From: an uncultured Collinsella sp.
Lineage (GTDB): Bacteria > Actinomycetota > Coriobacteriia > Coriobacteriales > Coriobacteriaceae
Length of the DNA: 8,768 nt
Direction of reading: 5' to 3'
Assembly: GCA_905197385.1 (NCBI GenBank)
Contig: CAJJYO010000053.1
Coordinates: 1-8,768, forward strand
Every line of letters starts with the position of its first letter. The first letter of the stretch is position 1. A program made the translations under genes and the position numbers. The notes under the pieces are model-generated. The model had not been told where the DNA came from. It did no database searches and saw nothing but the letters and a program-made list of their open reading frames with translations. Shown here piece by piece: positions 6,497-8,768 of this stretch.

Positions 6497-7225
6497 TTAC
6501 TCCTCCGATGCGGTGGCCACGGTGTCGTCACCTTCGGCACCATCACCGGCAGAAGGCTCGGCCAAGCGGTAGCCCACGCCGCGCACGGTCTCGATGGCGC
6601 TGGCATGCTCGCCCAGTTTTTGGCGAAGCGTCTGCACGTGCACGTCAACGGTGCGCGAACCGCCGTCGAAGTCCCAGCCCCACACGCTCTGCAGCAACGA
6701 CTCGCGGGTAAAAACCACGCCGGGCTTGCGCATGAGGTACTCGAGCAAGTCGAACTCACGCAGAGTGAGCTTAAGCGGCTCGCCGGCAACGGTCACCTCG
6801 CGATGGCTGGACGAGAGCACGATGTCGCCCACGCTGAGCACATCGCTCGCCTGCTTGACCATGCCGCCGCGACGCAGCAGTGCGCGGCAGCGGCTGGCGA
6901 GCTCCATGAGCGAAAACGGCTTAGTCAGGTAATCGTCGGCACCGCCATCGAGCGCCATCACCTTGTCGAGCTCGGTATCCTTGGCGGTAAGCATCATGAT
7001 GGGCACCGTCGCCGTCAGGCGATCGGCACGCAGTCGACGCATAATCGCCAAGCCATCGGTATCGGGCAGCATGATGTCGAGCAGGACGGCATCGGGTACC
7101 CGTCGCGCCACGGCAGCCTTAAACTCACCGTCGCACGAAAAGCCTTCGGCCTCAATCCCCTGCTTGCGCAGCGCATAGACCGTCAAATCCCTGATGTTGC
7201 CATCGTCCTCGACGTAATAGATCAT
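6497..7225 (-). CDS. OmpR/PhoB-family response regulator
   Basis: This two-domain DNA-binding regulator has 242 residues from the preferred start. The receiver domain (about 1-115) has the acidic pair Asp7/Asp8, phospho-acceptor Asp50 in VLLDIMLPDTDG (47-58), Thr80 in MLTAKD and Lys102 in TKPF. The winged-helix effector (about 128-223) shows LTLREFDLLEYLMRKPG (153-169), RTVDVHVQTLRQKL (191-204) and VRGVGYRL (214-221), typical of OmpR/PhoB proteins. A 20-residue acidic tail follows. An ATG eight codons upstream (7249) is possible. I prefer 7225 because AAAGGGG stands six nt before it and MIYYVEDD is a usual family start. It lies 64 nt after pstB and 3 nt before its kinase, so it probably controls phosphate genes as PhoB/PhoP. 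Confidence 0.93.
   Translation of the reverse strand: MIYYVEDDGNIRDLTVYALRKQGIEAEGFSCDGEFKAAVARRVPDAVLLDIMLPDTDGLAIMRRLRADRLTATVPIMMLTAKDTELDKVMALDGGADDYLTKPFSLMELASRCRALLRRGGMVKQASDVLSVGDIVLSSSHREVTVAGEPLKLTLREFDLLEYLMRKPGVVFTRESLLQSVWGWDFDGGSRTVDVHVQTLRQKLGEHASAIETVRGVGYRLAEPSAGDGAEGDDTVATASEE
6500..6506 (-). promoter_or_regulatory. Strong ribosome binding site of the kinase, inside the regulator's last codons
   Basis: GGAGGAG on the minus strand encodes the final Glu-Glu of the regulator (with part of the preceding Ser codon) and stands six nt before the GTG at 6493. It confirms the GTG start and implies translational coupling of regulator and kinase. Confidence 0.75.
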
Positions 7226-7231
7226 GTTGAA

Positions 7232-7238
7232 CCCCTTT
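7232..7238 (-). promoter_or_regulatory. Ribosome binding site that decides the regulator start
   Basis: AAAGGGG on the minus strand is six nt before the ATG at 7225. The alternative ATG at 7249 has only AGGG, 13 nt upstream of it. The start at 7225 is therefore preferred. Confidence 0.7.
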
Positions 7239-7265
7239 GCGGCCGGCATGACCGCATCTTAACCC

Positions 7266-7279
7266 TAAAGGTACCTTTA
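7266..7279. promoter_or_regulatory. Perfect 14-bp palindrome between pstB and the response regulator
   Basis: TAAAGGTACCTTTA is its own reverse complement across all 14 bases. It sits 10 nt after the pstB stop codon and 40 nt before the regulator ATG. It has no spacer, so as RNA it would give only a 5-bp stem; a dimeric DNA-binding protein is the more natural reader. The role is inferred. Confidence 0.4.
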
Positions 7280-7289
7280 CTAGATGGTA

Positions 7290-8165
7290 TCAGCCAAAAC
7301 GTCCCGTCAAATAATCCGCCGTGCGCGGATCGGTCGGATTCTTGAAGAGTTGCGCGGTGGGCGCGTGCTCCACCAGCTCACCCAGCAAAAAGAATGCGAC
7401 CGAATCGGAGATACGCGCCGCCTGCTGCATATTGTGCGTAACGACCACGAGCGTGCAGGTCTCTTTGAGCTCGCAGGCCAGCTGCTCCACCACCAGCGTC
7501 GACACAGGGTCGAGTGCCGAGGTCGGCTCGTCCATCAGCAGAATGTCGGGCTGCACGGCAAGTGCGCGGGCGATGCACAGACGCTGCTGCTGGCCGCCCG
7601 AAAGACCCAGACCCGACTCTTTGAGCTTGTCCTTGGCCTCGTCCCACAGGGCGGCGCGTCGCAGGGAGTCTTCGACCAGCTCGTCGAGCACGACGCGATC
7701 GCGCACTCCCATTCCGCGCGGACCATACGCGACGTTGTCGTAGATGCTCATGGGAAACGGGTTGGGGCGCTGGAACACCATGCCCACGCGCTGGCGAAGG
7801 CGGCAGATGTCGTAGTCGCCCAGGATATCTTGACCATCGAGCGCAATCTTGCCCTCGATTCGGCAGTCCTTGATGCCGTCGTTCATGCGGTTAAAGCAGC
7901 GCAGCAACGTGGACTTTCCGCAGCCCGAAGGCCCGATGAACGAGGTAATCTGCTTGTCGCGGATCTTGATATTCACGTCCTTGAGCGCATGGTGGTCGCC
8001 ATAGAACAGGTCGAGGCCCTCAACATCGATTCGCGTCGGCGAGGCGGCAAGATCCTCTGCCGTGGGGCGAGTCGCATCCCCAACCTCGCGCTCGTGCGCG
8101 GCCTCGGCCTGCGCTTTCATGAGTTCTTCAAGCTCCGTGGGCTCCACAGCCGCAGCAGCCGTCAT
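7290..8165 (-). CDS. pstB: Phosphate ABC transporter ATP-binding protein PstB
   Basis: This is the cytoplasmic ATPase of the PstSCAB high-affinity phosphate importer, where a PstB dimer drives the PstC/PstA permease. It has 291 residues, with Walker [10 protein letters not shown] (78-86), the Q-loop at Gln132 in [20 protein letters not shown] (129-148), signature LSGGQQQR (188-195), Walker [14 protein letters not shown] (208-220) and the switch His244. CFNRMND (90-96) and [13 protein letters not shown] are PstB-specific. The protein carries an N-terminal extension of about 43 residues rich in Ala and Glu, making it longer than the usual 250-260 residues. I chose the ATG at 8165 because GGAGG lies eight nt upstream; a GTG five codons earlier has no ribosome binding site. 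No pstS, pstC, pstA or phoU gene is adjacent: the upstream neighbour is a sensor kinase and the downstream neighbour a response regulator. Confidence 0.97.
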   Translation of the reverse strand: MTAAAAVEPTELEELMKAQAEAAHEREVGDATRPTAEDLAASPTRIDVEGLDLFYGDHHALKDVNIKIRDKQITSFIGPSGCGKSTLLRCFNRMNDGIKDCRIEGKIALDGQDILGDYDICRLRQRVGMVFQRPNPFPMSIYDNVAYGPRGMGVRDRVVLDELVEDSLRRAALWDEAKDKLKESGLGLSGGQQQRLCIARALAVQPDILLMDEPTSALDPVSTLVVEQLACELKETCTLVVVTHNMQQAARISDSVAFFLLGELVEHAPTAQLFKNPTDPRTADYLTGRFG

Positions 8166-8173
8166 ACCGCATA

Positions 8174-8178
8174 CCTCC
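8174..8178 (-). promoter_or_regulatory. Ribosome binding site that decides the pstB start
   Basis: GGAGG on the minus strand is eight nt before the ATG at 8165. The in-frame GTG at 8180 would overlap this motif and has no ribosome binding site of its own. Confidence 0.7.
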
Positions 8179-8180
8179 AC

Positions 8181-8210
8181 ATCGATATCAATTCAGCAGT
8201 ATCGATAGTA
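8181..8210. repeat. ATCGATA direct repeat, 20-bp period, in the pstB leader
   Basis: ATCGATATCA (8181-8190) and ATCGATAGTA (8201-8210) share eight of ten bases and start exactly 20 bp apart, close to two helical turns. The core is itself palindromic (TATCGATA, 8200-8207), so the sites read alike on both strands. It could be a paired protein-binding site in the pstB control region, but short AT-rich palindromes also arise by chance. Confidence 0.3.
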
Positions 8211-8230
8211 GGAATCGCGGCTCATATGCA

Positions 8231-8258
8231 CGTGAGCGCATTGTCAAGTGTTTGTAAG
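8231..8258 (-). promoter_or_regulatory. Candidate PHO box and promoter region upstream of pstB
   Basis: Reading the minus strand, three hexamers recur with an exact 11-bp period: CTTACA (8258-8253), TTGACA (8247-8242) and CTCACG (8236-8231). They match the Bacillus-type PhoP repeat TT(A/C/T)ACA at five, five and four of six positions, and 11-bp direct repeats are the known form of PhoP sites in Gram-positive bacteria. TTGACA is also a perfect -35 hexamer, with TATGAG (8226-8221) as a weak -10 at a short 15-bp spacing. It lies 66-93 nt before the pstB ATG. A PhoB-type regulator encoded next to pstB makes the reading plausible. Confidence 0.35.
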
Positions 8259-8268
8259 GGCACACTGG

Positions 8269-8768
8269 CTATGCGGCGGGCAGCTCGATGGTGAATATCG
8301 TGTGTTCGGGCGTCGATTCACATGCAACGGTACCGCCGTGCGCGCATACGATCTCCTTGGCGATGGCAAGCCCCAGTCCAGCGCCGCCGCGATTGGTCGC
8401 ACGCGCCGCATCCAGGCGATAGAACTTCTCAAAGATCACCTTGAGCTTTGGCTCGGGGATCGGATCGCCCTGGTTCACAAATCGTACGCGTACGCCACCG
8501 TCGCCCAAACGCCTGGCCTCGATCGTAATTGTCGAGCCTTCATAGCTATAGGCAACGGCGTTTTTCATGATGTTATTGAATACGCGAGCCATCTTGTCGC
8601 CGTCCACGAGCACCGTCAGGTCCTCGCAGATATCAACCTGGGCTTCCTTGCGCTGTTCGTTGAGAATGGGATAGAACTCGTCGGCCACCTGCGCCAGCAA
8701 TAGCCCCAAATCGACGTAAGCGCGGGTGAGCACGATATCGTGGAAATCAAAACGCGTGATGTCGAAAA
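8269..8768 (-). CDS. VanS-like sensor histidine kinase, C-terminal part (cut by window edge)
   Basis: This is the C-terminal end of a membrane sensor kinase. The reading frame is open through the window edge, so the N-terminus, sensor and His-box lie outside. The visible part starts with FDITRFDFHDIVLTRAYVDL, the segment between dimerisation helix and ATPase domain that marks VanS-type kinases. The ATPase N-box is ARVFNNIMKNAVAYSYEG. Instead of the usual D-x-G-x-G, the G1 region reads FVNQGDPIPEPKL with Asn in place of Asp, a variant I recall from VanS-like kinases. Then come IFEKFYRLDAARA and G2 GGAGLGLAIAKEIVCAHGG. A GTG at 8733 is in frame but mid-domain and is not a start. It ends 103 nt before pstB. 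The signal is unknown; VanS resemblance alone does not imply vancomycin resistance. Confidence 0.9.
   Translation of the reverse strand, partial: FDITRFDFHDIVLTRAYVDLGLLLAQVADEFYPILNEQRKEAQVDICEDLTVLVDGDKMARVFNNIMKNAVAYSYEGSTITIEARRLGDGGVRVRFVNQGDPIPEPKLKVIFEKFYRLDAARATNRGGAGLGLAIAKEIVCAHGGTVACESTPEHTIFTIELPAA

Noticed and set aside
7226..7249. Longer response-regulator start at the ATG ending at 7249
   Set aside because: It has no well-placed ribosome binding site, and the extra eight residues are not typical of the family, whereas the ATG at 7225 has AAAGGGG at six nt.
5813..7345. A 510-codon plus-strand open frame opposite the kinase and regulator
   Set aside because: It lies antisense to two well-supported genes and spans their junction; its translation is His/Arg/Gln-rich with no domain signal.
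7284..8294. A 336-codon plus-strand open frame opposite pstB
   Set aside because: It mirrors pstB codon positions and shows no motif of its own.
5170..8400. Near-identical DNA at about 5180-5216 and 8356-8392 that looks like a repeat
   Set aside because: Both stretches encode the conserved G2 box (GLGLAI) of the two histidine kinases, so the similarity is explained by family conservation.
8269..8768. Vancomycin-resistance locus suggested by a VanS-like kinase
   Set aside because: Only a partial kinase is visible, with no VanR, VanH, ligase or VanX gene. VanS-type architecture is common in kinases unrelated to glycopeptide resistance.
1..8768. CRISPR array, tRNA, rRNA, transposase or phage genes
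   Set aside because: No regularly spaced repeats, cloverleaf-like segments, or integrase or transposase motifs were found in the gaps or frames.

Overview
The window is moderately GC-rich and densely coded. All nine genes lie on the minus strand, so the biological reading order runs from high to low coordinates. Codon usage, the mix of ATG and GTG starts with purine-rich ribosome binding sites, and the gene content suggest a Gram-positive bacterium of the Coriobacteriia, possibly Collinsella-like. That placement comes from overall impression and protein character, not from a search.

In transcription order the layout is as follows. (1) 8768-8269 is the C-terminal ATPase part of a VanS-like sensor histidine kinase, cut by the window edge. 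(2) 8165-7290 is pstB, the phosphate-import ATPase. It is preceded by a 103-bp intergenic region with dyads and a three-repeat, 11-bp-period motif resembling a PHO box. (3) 7225-6497 and 6493-5069 are a PhoB/PhoP-type response regulator and a PhoR-like kinase. They are 3 nt apart, and the kinase's ribosome binding site lies inside the regulator's last codons. (4) A 195-bp intergenic gap (5068-4874) holds a weak terminator-like hairpin and a possible promoter with a dyad. (5) 4873-2809 is a compact three-gene tyrosine-phosphorylation module for surface polysaccharide: a Wzz/CpsC membrane adaptor, a CpsD-type BY-kinase and a CpsB-type PHP phosphatase. (6) 2769-2269 is a GNAT acetyltransferase of YjcF/ElaA type, 39 nt after the phosphatase and possibly co-transcribed. 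(7) A 202-bp gap (2268-2067) holds a tandem repeat, an AT-rich promoter-like stretch and a terminator-like hairpin. (8) 2066-42 is htpG (bacterial Hsp90). A perfect 12-bp inverted repeat follows it at the window end.

PstB with the adjacent two-component pair forms a plausible phosphate-response unit: a membrane kinase senses phosphate or envelope state and its regulator acts on the pst transport genes. The CpsC/CpsD/CpsB trio would control chain length and export of a capsule or exopolysaccharide through cycles of tyrosine phosphorylation and dephosphorylation. No glycosyltransferase, flippase or polymerase gene lies beside it here. HtpG is a housekeeping or stress chaperone.

I see no clearly new multi-gene system. 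The most interesting material is regulatory: the structured htpG leader, the candidate PHO box before pstB, and small perfect palindromes between genes. No tRNA, rRNA, CRISPR array, transposase or phage gene is visible.
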